A stretch of DNA of 64,000 bases from NCBI RefSeq assembly GCF_018390605.1, contig NZ_JAHBGD010000017.1, positions 118,027 through 182,026 of the forward strand. Reading direction: 5' to 3'. This DNA is from Ancylobacter defluvii. Lineage in GTDB: Bacteria > Pseudomonadota > Alphaproteobacteria > Rhizobiales > Xanthobacteraceae. Position numbers and translations under genes: made by a program. Of this stretch, positions 16,636 to 25,835 are shown one piece after another (the stretch's first letter is position 1; each line of letters opens with the position of its first letter). The notes beneath the pieces were generated by a model, which worked only from the letters and a program-made list of their open reading frames with translations, searched no databases and was not told where the DNA came from.

Positions 16636-17760
16636 ATGCTCACAGTACGGCGTCTGGCGGACGAAATCGAAGGCCTGCTCTACTGGGCTCCCGACTGGCT
16701 GGTCAGCCTGCTGTTCTTCGCCATCGCCGTCGTGGTCGGCATCGTCCTGCACCGGATCGCCTTTCGGGTGATCACCCGCCTCGTGCGAGACATGGACCTG
16801 TTCTGGCGCTCGCTGGTCTCGCGCACCGAAGGGCCGACCCGCCTCGCCGCCATCGTCATCATGCTCGGCATCGCCGCACCGGTGGCCCCGCTGTCGTTGC
16901 AGGGGACTTTCTGGGTCCGCCACATCCTGCTGGTCTGCTCGATCGCGCTCATTGCCTGGCTCGCCCACACCGCGCTGCACATCTGGGTGACGGTCTATCT
17001 GCGGCGCTTCAAGCTCGATGCCGAAGACAACCTGCTCGCCCGCAAGCATGTCACCCAGACCCGCATCCTGCGCCGGGTGGCGGCGGCGATCATTTTCACC
17101 GTCGCGCTCTCCGCCGCGCTGATGACCTTCGAGAGCGTGCAGCAATATGGCGTATCGCTGCTCGCCTCCGCCGGCGCCGCCGGCCTGGTGGTCGGCCTCG
17201 CATTCCAACCGGTGCTGAAGAACCTCATCGCCGGCATCCAGCTTGCCGTCACCCAGCCGATCCGCATCGACGATGCGCTGCTGGTCGAGGGCGAATGGGG
17301 CAACGTCGAAGAAATCACCTCCACCTATGTGGTGATCCGCATCTGGGACTGGCGGCGCCTCATTCTGCCGCTCAGCTACTTCATCGAGCAGCCGTTCCAG
17401 AACTGGACGCGCGAGGGCTCGGCGCTGATCGGCACGGTGATGATCTATCTCGATTACAGCGTGCCGGTCGATGCCGTGCGCGCCAAGGTCGAGGAGATCG
17501 TGAAAACCTCGCCGCTCTGGGACCGCAAGGTGGTGAACGTCCAGGTCACCGACTTCAGGGAAAGCGTGATGGAGGTGCGCATCCTGGTCAGTGCCAGCAA
17601 TTCCGGCCGCACCTTCGACATACGCTGCGAGGTGCGCGAGAAATTGATCGCCTTCCTGCAGCAGGCCTATCCGGCCGCGCTGCCGCGGCTGCGCGCCGAG
17701 ATCGCCGGACCGCCGCCGCTCGCCGCCGAGCGGACTCTGGATCGCGCGCTGGCCTCGTGA
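16636..17760 (+). CDS. MscS-family mechanosensitive ion channel
   Basis: A 374-aa inner-membrane protein with four or five helices before the MscS core. The pore helix TM3 reads GVSLLASAGAAGLVVGLAFQPVLKNLIAGIQLAVTQPIRIDDALLVEGEWGNVEEI, with the Gly/Ala packing typical of MscS. The beta domain (TYVVIRIWDWRRLILPLSYFIEQPFQNWTR) and alpha-beta C-terminal domain follow. It releases solutes on hypo-osmotic shock in studied homologues. GGAGGGG lies just before the ATG. Divergent from the patatin operon with about 240 bp between. Confidence 0.92.
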   Translation: MLTVRRLADEIEGLLYWAPDWLVSLLFFAIAVVVGIVLHRIAFRVITRLVRDMDLFWRSLVSRTEGPTRLAAIVIMLGIAAPVAPLSLQGTFWVRHILLVCSIALIAWLAHTALHIWVTVYLRRFKLDAEDNLLARKHVTQTRILRRVAAAIIFTVALSAALMTFESVQQYGVSLLASAGAAGLVVGLAFQPVLKNLIAGIQLAVTQPIRIDDALLVEGEWGNVEEITSTYVVIRIWDWRRLILPLSYFIEQPFQNWTREGSALIGTVMIYLDYSVPVDAVRAKVEEIVKTSPLWDRKVVNVQVTDFRESVMEVRILVSASNSGRTFDIRCEVREKLIAFLQQAYPAALPRLRAEIAGPPPLAAERTLDRALAS

Positions 17761-17844
17761 GAGCCGCCGGCACGCGCGGCGGCGAAAACAGATTTCCTTG
17801 CCGCCGTCTCCCGTCTATTTCCCCGATACGGATCGCGGGAGACC

Positions 17845-18807
17845 ATGATGTTCACGCTCGACGAACTTGAGACGGCCAGCCTACGGATCCATGAGGTGTT
17901 TGCCGGGACGCCGGCCTATGCCTGGCCGCTGCTCGCGGAGCGCACCGGCGCGGAGGTTTGGGTCAAGCACGAGAACCTCACTCCCACCGGCGCCTTCAAG
18001 GTGCGTGGCGGCCTCATCCATGTCGAGCAGCTGGCGCGGGACAAGCGGGCCCCGAACGGTCTCATCTCGGCGACGCGCGGTAATCACGGCCAGTCGCTGG
18101 CCTTCGCCGGCCGGCGCTTCGGCGTGCCGGTCACCATCGTCGTGCCGGAGGGCAACAGCGTCGAGAAGAACGCCGCGATACGTGCGCTCGGGGCAAAGCT
18201 GATCGAGCACGGCGCCGATTTCGACGCAGCCAAGATCGAGGCGATGCGGCTGGCGCAGCTGCACGGCCTCCATTTCGCGCCGTCCTTCCACCGGGATCTG
18301 GTGCTCGGGGTCGCCAGCTGGGCGCTGGAGCTGTTCCGCCTCGCACCGAAGCTCGATGCGCTCTATGTGCCGATCGGCCTCGGTTCCAGCATTTGCGGCG
18401 CCATCCGCGTGCGCGACCTGCTCGGCCTGTCCACCGAGATCATCGGCGTGCAGAGCGCCGGCGCGCCGGCCTATGCGCGCTCGCTTGCCGCCGGCCGGCC
18501 GGTCGAGACCGAACGTGCCGACACCTTCGCCGACGGCCTTGCCGTGCGCATTCCCGATCCGGCGGCCTTCGCCATCATCCGCGACGGCGTCTCCCGCATC
18601 GTCACCGTGAGCGACGACGAGATCGCCGCCGCCATCCGCGCCTATTGGACTGACACGCATCAGCTGGCGGAAGGCGCCGGCGCCGCCCCGCTCGCCGCGC
18701 TGATGCAGGAGCGCGACGCCAAGGCCGGCCGGTGCGTCGGCCTGCCGCTCAGCGGCGGCAATATCGACCTTGCGCTGTTTCGCGATCGCGTGCTCGGCGG
18801 CGCCTGA
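17845..18807 (+). CDS. PLP-dependent threonine/serine dehydratase-like ammonia-lyase
   Basis: A 320-aa fold-type II PLP enzyme. The PLP lysine sits in HENLTPTGAFKVRGG, with the N loop SATRGNHGQSLAFAG. The phosphate-binding loop reads PIGLGSSICG instead of the GGGG of classical threonine dehydratases. The C-terminal SGGN contacts the pyridine nitrogen. No ACT domain is present, so it is not feedback-regulated by isoleucine. Homologues deaminate threonine, serine or hydroxyaspartate; the actual substrate is open. GGGAGA precedes the ATG. It converges with the EamA exporter gene with only five bases between stops. Confidence 0.85.
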   Translation: MMFTLDELETASLRIHEVFAGTPAYAWPLLAERTGAEVWVKHENLTPTGAFKVRGGLIHVEQLARDKRAPNGLISATRGNHGQSLAFAGRRFGVPVTIVVPEGNSVEKNAAIRALGAKLIEHGADFDAAKIEAMRLAQLHGLHFAPSFHRDLVLGVASWALELFRLAPKLDALYVPIGLGSSICGAIRVRDLLGLSTEIIGVQSAGAPAYARSLAAGRPVETERADTFADGLAVRIPDPAAFAIIRDGVSRIVTVSDDEIAAAIRAYWTDTHQLAEGAGAAPLAALMQERDAKAGRCVGLPLSGGNIDLALFRDRVLGGA

Positions 18808-18812
18808 ACCCG

Positions 18813-19700
18813 TCAGGAGGCCGCCAGGCTCCGCCCGCCGCGGCCGAACAGGCCGAGCACCAGCGCGCAGCCGCACACCACCGTCACCGCACCGATCATC
18901 TGCACCGCCGAGAGCGGTTCGCCCAACAGGCCGGCACCGATCGCCACCGCGACCAGCGTCACCGCGAATTCGACGCTGACCGCCCGCGTGGCGCCGAGCC
19001 GACCGACCAGCCAGAAATACAAAAGATAGGTCAGCCCGCTCATCAGCGCGCCGGCGATGAACAGCAGGAGGTAGTCCAGCGGCAATGGCGAGCCGGGGAC
19101 AGGCACGAATGCCAGCATCGGCAGCAGCATGGCGCCGCCGGTGAGAAACGAACCGATCGTCACCTCCCACGCACCGACATGGCTGAGGCGGTGCCCGACA
19201 TAGTTCGATCCCAGAGCGGCGAAGAAGGCGGAGGCAAGCGAGCAGAGACAACCGATGACGAATGACGCCGTCAGCGGCACCGCCGGAAACCCGACCAGCA
19301 GCATCACGCCCACGAAGCCGAGCAGCAGCCCGGCCTTGCGCGGCGCGCTCAACCGCTCGACGCCGGCAAGCTGGGCGATCAGCATGGAGAACAGCGGAAT
19401 GGTCGCCACCAGGATCGCCGACATCGCGGTGCCGATCATCGGCATGGCGTAGTTGAGGCCGGCGAGTTGCAGGGCGACGGTCGTCGCCCCGACGATCGCG
19501 AGGCGCGGCCAGCCGACCGAGAAATCCAGGCGCCGCCGGGTTATGGCGGCAATGATGAGCAGCGTGCCCGCCGCCACGAAGGCGCGCAAGGTGACCGCGC
19601 CGACCCAGCCGAACGCCTGCACCACCCGCAGGACCACCACGAAAGACAGGCCCCAGATCACCGCGAGGGCGACATAGGCGGTCAAATCCTTCGGCTTCAT
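18813..19700 (-). CDS. EamA-family (DMT superfamily) transporter
   Basis: A 295-aa inner-membrane protein with ten predicted helices in two EamA repeats: AVIWGLSFVVVLRVVQAFG...AFVAAGTLLIIAA in the first and SYVGHRLSHVGAWEVTIGSFLTGGAMLLP...FWLVGRLGATRAVSVEFAVTLVAVAIGAGLLGEPLSAVQMIGAVTVVCGCAL in the second. The family exports amino acids and other metabolites. Adjacent to, and convergent with, an amino-acid ammonia-lyase, which is only weak evidence for an amino-acid substrate. Confidence 0.88.
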   Translation of the reverse strand: MKPKDLTAYVALAVIWGLSFVVVLRVVQAFGWVGAVTLRAFVAAGTLLIIAAITRRRLDFSVGWPRLAIVGATTVALQLAGLNYAMPMIGTAMSAILVATIPLFSMLIAQLAGVERLSAPRKAGLLLGFVGVMLLVGFPAVPLTASFVIGCLCSLASAFFAALGSNYVGHRLSHVGAWEVTIGSFLTGGAMLLPMLAFVPVPGSPLPLDYLLLFIAGALMSGLTYLLYFWLVGRLGATRAVSVEFAVTLVAVAIGAGLLGEPLSAVQMIGAVTVVCGCALVLGLFGRGGRSLAAS

Positions 19701-19809
19701 GCAAAAGGCTCGCTGGTCGCAGGCTCGGGGACGCAGGCTGGCGTGGGCCGAGGATCGGCCGATGGCAAGGCGCTAGGGCCTTGCCCGGACGCTGTCAAGC
19801 GGCAGCGGC

Positions 19810-20037
19810 TCAGCGCATCCGTACCCCGTGCCCCTGCTCGCCGGGCGGCAGCAGCACCACCCCGGCCTCCTGCAAGGTGCGGATCAGCAGCGTCTCGGTG
19901 CCACGATGCAGCACGTGCCGATGGCACTCGAAATCGCGTACCGTTGAACGCGACACGCCGGCACGGGCGGCAAGGCGCTCCTGCGTCCAGTCGAGCAGGC
20001 CGCGTGCGGCGCGGCATTGTTCAGGCGACAGATCCAT
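19810..20037 (-). CDS. Small XRE-type helix-turn-helix protein
   Basis: A 75-aa protein with an XRE-like helix-turn-helix: QCRAARGLLDWTQERLAARAGVSRSTVRDFECHRH. Short C-terminal strands (LLIRTLQEAGVVLLP) follow. Such short proteins (QCRAAR-LLGWSQ type) are frequent in Rhizobiales and their targets are mostly unknown. I use ATG 20037 (MDLSPEQC); an upstream start at 20070 adds 11 aa. It is divergent from phaAB with only 95 bp between the starts, so control of the antiporter operon or of itself is possible but not shown. Confidence 0.72.
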   Translation of the reverse strand: MDLSPEQCRAARGLLDWTQERLAARAGVSRSTVRDFECHRHVLHRGTETLLIRTLQEAGVVLLPPGEQGHGVRMR

Positions 20038-20132
20038 CGTTTCCGCCTTGCCTATGACCGCGCAAATCAACCATAATGGGCGAAATCGCGCAAGATCGAG
20101 GGTTCCCGGCCGGGCGAGGAGGCGGCTTCACC

Positions 20133-23039
20133 ATGTCCAACGGCCAGCTCCTCCTCCTCGCGCTGCTGCTGCCATTCGCGGGGAGCGCGCTCGCCGCCTT
20201 CCTTCCCACCCATGCCCGCAACGCCGCTGCCTTCATGGCCGGCGCCATAGCCGTCGTCGGCTGCGTCCTCATTGTCCTCATGTACGGCTCGGCAGAACGC
20301 AGCGAGCCGGTGCGGCTGGTCCTCGAATGGCTGCCGATGCTGGGCATCAATGTCAGCCTGCGGCTCGACGGGCTCGCCTGGCTGTTCGCCCTGCTCATCT
20401 TCGGCATCGGCGCGCTGGTGGCGCTCTATGCCCGCTACTATATGTCGGCGGAAGATCCGGTCCCGCGCTTCTTCTCCTTCCTGCTCGCCTTCATGGGGGC
20501 GATGCTGGGCGTGGTGCTGTCGGGCAACCTCGTGCAGCTGGTGTTCTTCTGGGAACTCACCAGCCTGTTCTCCTTCCTGCTGATCGGCTACTGGCACCAC
20601 ACCGCCGCCGCCCGCGACGGCGCGCGCATGGCCCTCACCGTCACCGGCGCCGGCGGGCTCTGCCTGTTGGTTGGCGTGCTGCTGATCGGCCGCATCGTCG
20701 GCAGCTACGAGCTCGACGAGGTGCTGAACGCCGGCGGGCTGATCCGCTCCAGCCCGCTCTATGTGCCGGTGGTGGTGCTGGTGCTGCTCGGCGCCTTCAC
20801 CAAGAGCGCGCAGTTCCCGTTCCATTTCTGGCTGCCGCATGCCATGGCCGCACCGACCCCGGTCTCGGCCTATCTGCATTCGGCGACCATGGTGAAGGCC
20901 GGCATTTTCCTGATGACCCGGTTGTGGCCGGTGCTCGCCGGCACCGACACCTGGTTCTACCTTGTCGTTCCCGCTGGCCTCGTCACCCTGCTGCTCGGCG
21001 CCTATGCGGCGATCTTCCAGCAGGACCTCAAGGGCCTGCTCGCCTATTCCACCATCAGCCATCTCGGGCTGATCACCCTGCTGCTCGGGCTCGGCAGCCC
21101 GCTCTCGGCGGTGGCGGCGATCTTCCACACCGTGAACCACGCCATCTTCAAGGCGTCGCTGTTCATGGCCGCCGGCATCATCGACCACGAGACCGGCACC
21201 CGCGACCTGCGCAAGCTGTCCGGGCTGTTCCGCTACATGCCCATTACCGGCACGCTCGCCATGGTGGCGGCGGCCTCGATGGCCGGCATCCCGCTGCTCA
21301 ACGGCTTCCTGTCCAAGGAAATGTTCTTCGCCGAGGCGGTCGAGAACCATACCGGCTCGCTGCTCGACGACAGCCTGCCCTATTGGGCGACGCTCGCCGG
21401 CATCTTCAGCGTCACCTATTCGCTGCGCTTCATCATCGGCGTGTTCTTCGGGCCGCCGGCGACCGACCTGCCGCGCAAGCCGCACGAGCCGCCGCACTGG
21501 ATGCGCTTTCCCGTCGAGCTGTTAGTGCTCATCTGCCTGCTGATCGGCGTCGTGCCGAGCTTCACGGTCGGGCCGCTGCTCGCCAATGCCGCCCGCGCCG
21601 TCATCGGTCCGGACCTGCCCTATTACAGCCTCGCCATCTGGCACGGCGTCACCTGGGCGCTGGTGATGAGCATCATCGCCATGATCGGCGGCGTGCTGCT
21701 GTTCCTCGGGCTCAGGGCCTATCTCGACAGCGGCGTCGAAGGCCCGCCACTGGTGCGCGAGCTGAAGGGCCAGCGCATCTTCGAGCGCATCCTGGTGGTG
21801 ATCTCCTGGCAGCTCGCCCGCACGCTGGAGCGCGCCTTCGGCAGCAAGCGACTGCAACCGCAATTGCGCATCGTGGTGGTGGTCGCGCTGGCCGCCGCCA
21901 TCTCGCCGCTGTGGCTGCGCGGCATGGTATCGGAAGGCACCCTGCCGCTCACCGCCTTCGACCCCGCCTTCGCCCTACTGTGGGCGATAGGCGCCGGCTG
22001 CGCCATCGCCGCCGCCTGGCAGGCGAAGTTCCACCGCTTCGCCGCCCTGGTGCTGCTCGGCGGCGCCGGCCTGGTGAGTTCCATCACCTTCGCCTGGCTG
22101 TCGGCGCCGGATCTTGCACTCACCCAGCTGCTGGTGGAGATCGTCACCACGGTGCTGCTGCTGCTCGGCCTGCGCTGGCTGCCCAAGCGCATCGAGGAGC
22201 CCTACCCCACCAGCCCGCCGCCCTCGGTGCTGCTGCGCCGCTACACCGATCTCGCCATTGCCGTCACCGTCGGCATCGGCATTGCCGTCATCTCCTATGC
22301 GGTGATGACGCGTCCTCTCGGCGAGAGCGTGTCGCGCTATTTCGTCGAGCGCGCCTATATCGGCGGCGGCGGCACCAATGTCGTCAACGTCATCCTGGTC
22401 GACTTCCGCGGCTTCGACACGCTGGGCGAGGTGGTGGTGCTCTGCCTCGTCGGCCTCACCGTCTATGCGCTGCTGCGCCGGTTCCGCCCGGCGCCGGAGA
22501 GCGTCGGTGCCCCGGAGCAGCAGCGTCTCCAGGACGAATTCGACGAGGCCGCCCCCGACCGCTCGCCCGGCGACACGGTGGCGGACTATCTCAGGATTCC
22601 CCGCCTCGTCATGCAGTGGCTGTTCCCGGTGATCGCCACCTTCGCCGTCTATCTGTTCATGCGCGGGCACGATCTGCCGGGCGGCGGGTTTGCCGCCGGC
22701 ATCACCCTCTCTATCGCCTTCATCGTGCAGTATATGGCCGCCGGCACCCGCTGGGTGGAGGACCATCTGCGCGTGCTGCCGCTGCGCTGGATGGGGCTCG
22801 GCCTGCTCATCGCCTCGGCGACCGGAGCCGGCTCCTGGTGGTTCGGCTATCCGTTCCTCACCACCCATGTGCGCTATCTCGACTGGCCGATCGTCGGCAA
22901 GTTTCCGGTGGCCAGCGCCCTGATGTTCGATCTCGGCATCTTCGCGGTGGTGGTCGGCGCGACCCTGCTCATGCTGGTGGCGCTGGCGCACCAGTCGCTG
23001 CGCCGCACGCGATCGAGCCGCACGGCGGAGGGGGAATAG
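20133..23039 (+). CDS. phaAB: PhaAB: fused MrpA-MrpB subunit of K+/Na+:H+ antiporter
   Basis: A 968-aa inner-membrane protein. Residues about 1-600 are the NuoL-like MrpA core (VFFWELTSLFSFLLIGYW, FTKSAQFPFHFWLPHAMAAPTPVSAYLHSATMVKAG, YSTISHLG). The MrpA C-terminal domain follows (SAPDLALTQLLVEIVTTVLLLLGLRWLP). From about 840 on is the MnhB module (FAVYLFMRGHDLPGGGFAAGITLSIAFIVQYMAAG). Fusion of A and B is characteristic of the Pha system first described in rhizobia, where it is a K+/H+ antiporter needed at alkaline pH. The ATG follows GAGGAGG. Lead gene of a six-gene operon with overlapping or abutting junctions. Confidence 0.95.
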   Translation: MSNGQLLLLALLLPFAGSALAAFLPTHARNAAAFMAGAIAVVGCVLIVLMYGSAERSEPVRLVLEWLPMLGINVSLRLDGLAWLFALLIFGIGALVALYARYYMSAEDPVPRFFSFLLAFMGAMLGVVLSGNLVQLVFFWELTSLFSFLLIGYWHHTAAARDGARMALTVTGAGGLCLLVGVLLIGRIVGSYELDEVLNAGGLIRSSPLYVPVVVLVLLGAFTKSAQFPFHFWLPHAMAAPTPVSAYLHSATMVKAGIFLMTRLWPVLAGTDTWFYLVVPAGLVTLLLGAYAAIFQQDLKGLLAYSTISHLGLITLLLGLGSPLSAVAAIFHTVNHAIFKASLFMAAGIIDHETGTRDLRKLSGLFRYMPITGTLAMVAAASMAGIPLLNGFLSKEMFFAEAVENHTGSLLDDSLPYWATLAGIFSVTYSLRFIIGVFFGPPATDLPRKPHEPPHWMRFPVELLVLICLLIGVVPSFTVGPLLANAARAVIGPDLPYYSLAIWHGVTWALVMSIIAMIGGVLLFLGLRAYLDSGVEGPPLVRELKGQRIFERILVVISWQLARTLERAFGSKRLQPQLRIVVVVALAAAISPLWLRGMVSEGTLPLTAFDPAFALLWAIGAGCAIAAAWQAKFHRFAALVLLGGAGLVSSITFAWLSAPDLALTQLLVEIVTTVLLLLGLRWLPKRIEEPYPTSPPPSVLLRRYTDLAIAVTVGIGIAVISYAVMTRPLGESVSRYFVERAYIGGGGTNVVNVILVDFRGFDTLGEVVVLCLVGLTVYALLRRFRPAPESVGAPEQQRLQDEFDEAAPDRSPGDTVADYLRIPRLVMQWLFPVIATFAVYLFMRGHDLPGGGFAAGITLSIAFIVQYMAAGTRWVEDHLRVLPLRWMGLGLLIASATGAGSWWFGYPFLTTHVRYLDWPIVGKFPVASALMFDLGIFAVVVGATLLMLVALAHQSLRRTRSSRTAEGE

Positions 23040-23378
23040 ATGGAAATGGTGCTCGCCATCGGCATCGGCGTCTTCGCCGGCTCGGGCGTGTGGCTGCTGC
23101 TGCGGCCGCGCACCTATCAGGTGATCATCGGCCTGTCGCTGCTCTCCTATGCGGTCAACCTGTTCATCTTCAGCATGGGCCGGCTGAAGATCGGCGCGCC
23201 GCCGATCCTGTCGGTGCCGGGGGTCGGCGATCCCGCCACCATGGCCGATCCCACCCCGCAGGCGCTGGTGCTCACCGCCATCGTCATCGGCTTCGCCATG
23301 ACCGCGCTATTCCTGGTGCTGCTGCTGGCGGCACGCGGCCTCACCGGCACCGACCACGTCAACGGGCGGGAGGATTGA
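23040..23378 (+). CDS. phaC: K+/Na+:H+ antiporter subunit C (PhaC/MrpC)
   Basis: A 112-aa NuoK-like membrane protein: GVWLLLRPRTYQVIIGLSLLSYAVNLFIFSMGRL, then DPTPQALVLTAIVIGFAMTALFLVLLLAARG, which is the MnhC signature. The start abuts the phaAB stop (TAG then ATG). The stop overlaps phaD by one base (TGATG). This symbol refers to the antiporter subunit, not the polyhydroxyalkanoate synthase of the same name. Confidence 0.94.
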   Translation: MEMVLAIGIGVFAGSGVWLLLRPRTYQVIIGLSLLSYAVNLFIFSMGRLKIGAPPILSVPGVGDPATMADPTPQALVLTAIVIGFAMTALFLVLLLAARGLTGTDHVNGRED

Positions 23379-25039
23379 TGGTGGTCCATTCCCTCGCCGA
23401 GCACCTGGTCATCGTCCCGATCCTGCTGCCGCTGGTGGTGGGCGCGGCCATGCTGCTGTTCGACGAGCGGCGGCGGCAGCTGAAGATGACGCTGAGCCTC
23501 ATCACCGTGGCGTCCCTGCTGGCCGTCGCCGTGCTGCTGCTGATCGGCGCGGCGACCATCCAGTCCGACGGCGACGCCACCGTGATGGTCTACCCGCTGG
23601 GCAACTGGCCGGCGCCGTTCGGCATCGTGCTGGTGGTGGACCGGCTCTCGGCGCTGATGCTGGTGCTGACAGCGGTACTCGGCGCCTCCACCCTGCTCTA
23701 TTCGCTGGCCCGCTGGCACAAGGCCGGGCCACGCTTCCACACGCTGTTCCTGCTGCTGCTTGCCGGCCTCAACGGGGCCTTCCTCACCGGCGACCTGTTC
23801 AACCTGTTCGTGTTCTTCGAGGTGCTGCTCGCCGCCTCCTACGGGCTGGTGCTGCACGGGTCCGGCACGGCGCGGGTCAAGGCCGGGCTGCACTACATCC
23901 CGGTGAACCTCGTCGCCTCCTCGCTGTTCCTCATCGGGGTGGCGATCATCTACGGCGTCACCGGCACGCTGAACATGGCCGACCTCGCCCGGCTGGTACC
24001 CTCGCTCAATATCGACGAGAGGGCGCTGTTCGAGACCGGCGCGGCGATCCTCGGCGTCGCCTTCCTCATCAAGGCCGGCATGTGGCCATTGTGCTTCTGG
24101 CTGCCGACCACCTATGCGGCGGCCTGCGCCCCGATCGCCGCCATGTTCGCCATCATGACCAAGGTGGGCGTCTATGTGATCCTGCGGCTGTTCCTGCTGT
24201 GCTTCGGCGGCGAGGCGGGGAACTCGGCCGGCTTCGGCGCCGACTGGCTCTATTATGGCGGCATGGCGACCATCGCCTTCGGTGGGATCGGCGTGCTCGC
24301 CTCGCAATCGATGCTCCGCCTGGCTGGCTACAGCGTGCTGGTTTCCTCCGGCACCATTCTCGCCGCCATCGGCACCACCAACAGCGCCGTCATTTCCGGA
24401 GCGCTGTTCTATCTCATCACCTCGACCCTCTCGATCTCCGCCTTCTTCCTGCTGATCGAGCTGATCGAGCGCGGCCGCGATGCCGGCGCCGACGTGCTCG
24501 CCGTGACCATGGAGGCCTATGGCGACGGCGAGAGCGACGACGAGGAAGACGACGACGAGGGCGAGGTCGGCGTCGCCATCCCCGCGACCATCGCCTTGCT
24601 CGGCGGCGCCTTCGTCGCCTGCACCGCGCTGCTGGCCGGACTGCCGCCGCTTTCCGGCTTCATCGGCAAGGTCGCGATGCTGTCGGCGCTTATCAACGAG
24701 GCTGGCTCGATCTCGTTCTCGCACTGGCTGCTGATCGCGCTGATGATGCTCACCGGCTTCGCCACGCTGATCGCCATGACCCGCACCGGTATCCGCACGC
24801 TGTGGATGCCGCGCGAAGGCACCATCCCGCGGGTGCGCGCGGTGGAGGCGGCGCCGATCGGCGCCTTGCTGGCGCTCTGCGTCACGCTCACCGTGCTGGG
24901 CGGGCCGGCGATGCGCTACATGGACGCCACCGCGCAGCTGCTCTACTGGCCGCAGGAATATGCACGCGACATCCTGGGCATCGCGCCGGCCGGCACGGTG
25001 CCGTTGCGCCCCACCCTCGGTACGGAGGGCAAGCCATGA
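23378..25039 (+). CDS. phaD: K+/Na+:H+ antiporter subunit D (PhaD/MrpD)
   Basis: A 553-aa proton-translocating subunit. Key segments are FNLFVFFEVLLAASYGLVLHGSG (conserved Glu), LIKAGMWPLCFWLPTTYAAACAPIAAMFAIMTKVGVYVILRL (conserved Lys) and LAGLPPLSGFIGKVAML. An acidic insertion of about 20 residues, GDGESDDEEDDDEGEVG, lies in a loop near residue 385; this is longer and more acidic than in most MrpD proteins. It overlaps phaC and phaE. Together with PhaAB it forms the antiporter core. Confidence 0.94.
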   Translation: MVVHSLAEHLVIVPILLPLVVGAAMLLFDERRRQLKMTLSLITVASLLAVAVLLLIGAATIQSDGDATVMVYPLGNWPAPFGIVLVVDRLSALMLVLTAVLGASTLLYSLARWHKAGPRFHTLFLLLLAGLNGAFLTGDLFNLFVFFEVLLAASYGLVLHGSGTARVKAGLHYIPVNLVASSLFLIGVAIIYGVTGTLNMADLARLVPSLNIDERALFETGAAILGVAFLIKAGMWPLCFWLPTTYAAACAPIAAMFAIMTKVGVYVILRLFLLCFGGEAGNSAGFGADWLYYGGMATIAFGGIGVLASQSMLRLAGYSVLVSSGTILAAIGTTNSAVISGALFYLITSTLSISAFFLLIELIERGRDAGADVLAVTMEAYGDGESDDEEDDDEGEVGVAIPATIALLGGAFVACTALLAGLPPLSGFIGKVAMLSALINEAGSISFSHWLLIALMMLTGFATLIAMTRTGIRTLWMPREGTIPRVRAVEAAPIGALLALCVTLTVLGGPAMRYMDATAQLLYWPQEYARDILGIAPAGTVPLRPTLGTEGKP

Positions 25040-25545
25040 ATCGCGCCTCCAGCCTGCTGCGCCGGGTCATTCCCTTCCCGCTGCTGTTCCTGGCCCTGCT
25101 CGTTATGTGGCTGCTGCTGCAACAGTCGCTGGCACCCGGCCATATCGTGCTCGGCTCCCTGGTCGCACTTGGCGCCACCTGGGCGATGACGGCGCTGGAT
25201 CCCGAACCGGTGCGGCTGCGGCGGCCGGCGGCGATGCTGCGCCTCGCCTTGCGGGTGCTGGTCGACGTGTTCCGCTCCAATCTCGCGGTCGGCACCATCA
25301 TCCTGCGCGGCAACCGGCACAGCGACCATGCCGGCTTCATGACCGTCCAGCTCGACCTGCGTAGCGAATACGGCCTCGCGGTGCTGGCGATCATCCTCAC
25401 CTGCACGCCCGGCACGCTGTGGGTCAATCACGACCCGGCGCGCGGCACGCTGCTGCTGCATGTGCTCGATCTCGTCGACGAGCAGAGCTGGATCGACCTC
25501 ATCAAGCTCCGCTACGAGCGCCTGCTGATGGAGATCTTCGAATGA
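25036..25545 (+). CDS. phaE: K+/Na+:H+ antiporter subunit E (PhaE/MrpE)
   Basis: A 169-aa subunit with two N-terminal helices (LLFLALLVMWLLLQQSL, GHIVLGSLVALGATWAM) and the MnhE core: LALRVLVDVFRSNLAVGTIILRG...GFMTVQLDLRSEYGLAVLAIILTCTPGTLWVNHD...LLLHVLDLVDEQSW. This matches the family much more closely than the E subunit of the first cluster. ATGA overlaps at both ends. Confidence 0.94.
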   Translation: MNRASSLLRRVIPFPLLFLALLVMWLLLQQSLAPGHIVLGSLVALGATWAMTALDPEPVRLRRPAAMLRLALRVLVDVFRSNLAVGTIILRGNRHSDHAGFMTVQLDLRSEYGLAVLAIILTCTPGTLWVNHDPARGTLLLHVLDLVDEQSWIDLIKLRYERLLMEIFE

Positions 25546-25835
25546 CGGCGCCGCTCGAAGTCCTCATCCTCGGCTGGTCGCTCACCTTCGCGCAGTTGCT
25601 CGTCGGCCTCGCCATGGCCTGTGCCGCCTGCCGCATACTTGTCGGCCCCCGCGCGCAGGACCGCATCCTCGGGCTCGACACCTTCTATGTGAACGCCATG
25701 CTGCTGCTGCTCACCATCGGCATCCGCTCCGGCACCACCCTCTATTTCGAGGCGGCGCTGGCGATCGGGCTGCTGGGCTTCTCCGGCACGGTGGCGCTGG
25801 CCAAGTTCCTCATGCGCGGCGAGGTGATCGAATGA
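25542..25835 (+). CDS. phaF: K+/Na+:H+ antiporter subunit F (PhaF/MrpF)
   Basis: A 97-aa three-helix protein with the MrpF signature ACRILVGPRAQDRILGLDTFYVNAMLLLLTIGIRSGTTLYFEAALAIGLLGFSGTVALAKFLMRG. It is of normal family length, unlike the extended F subunit of the first cluster. It overlaps phaE and phaG by four bases each. Confidence 0.94.
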   Translation: MTAPLEVLILGWSLTFAQLLVGLAMACAACRILVGPRAQDRILGLDTFYVNAMLLLLTIGIRSGTTLYFEAALAIGLLGFSGTVALAKFLMRGEVIE

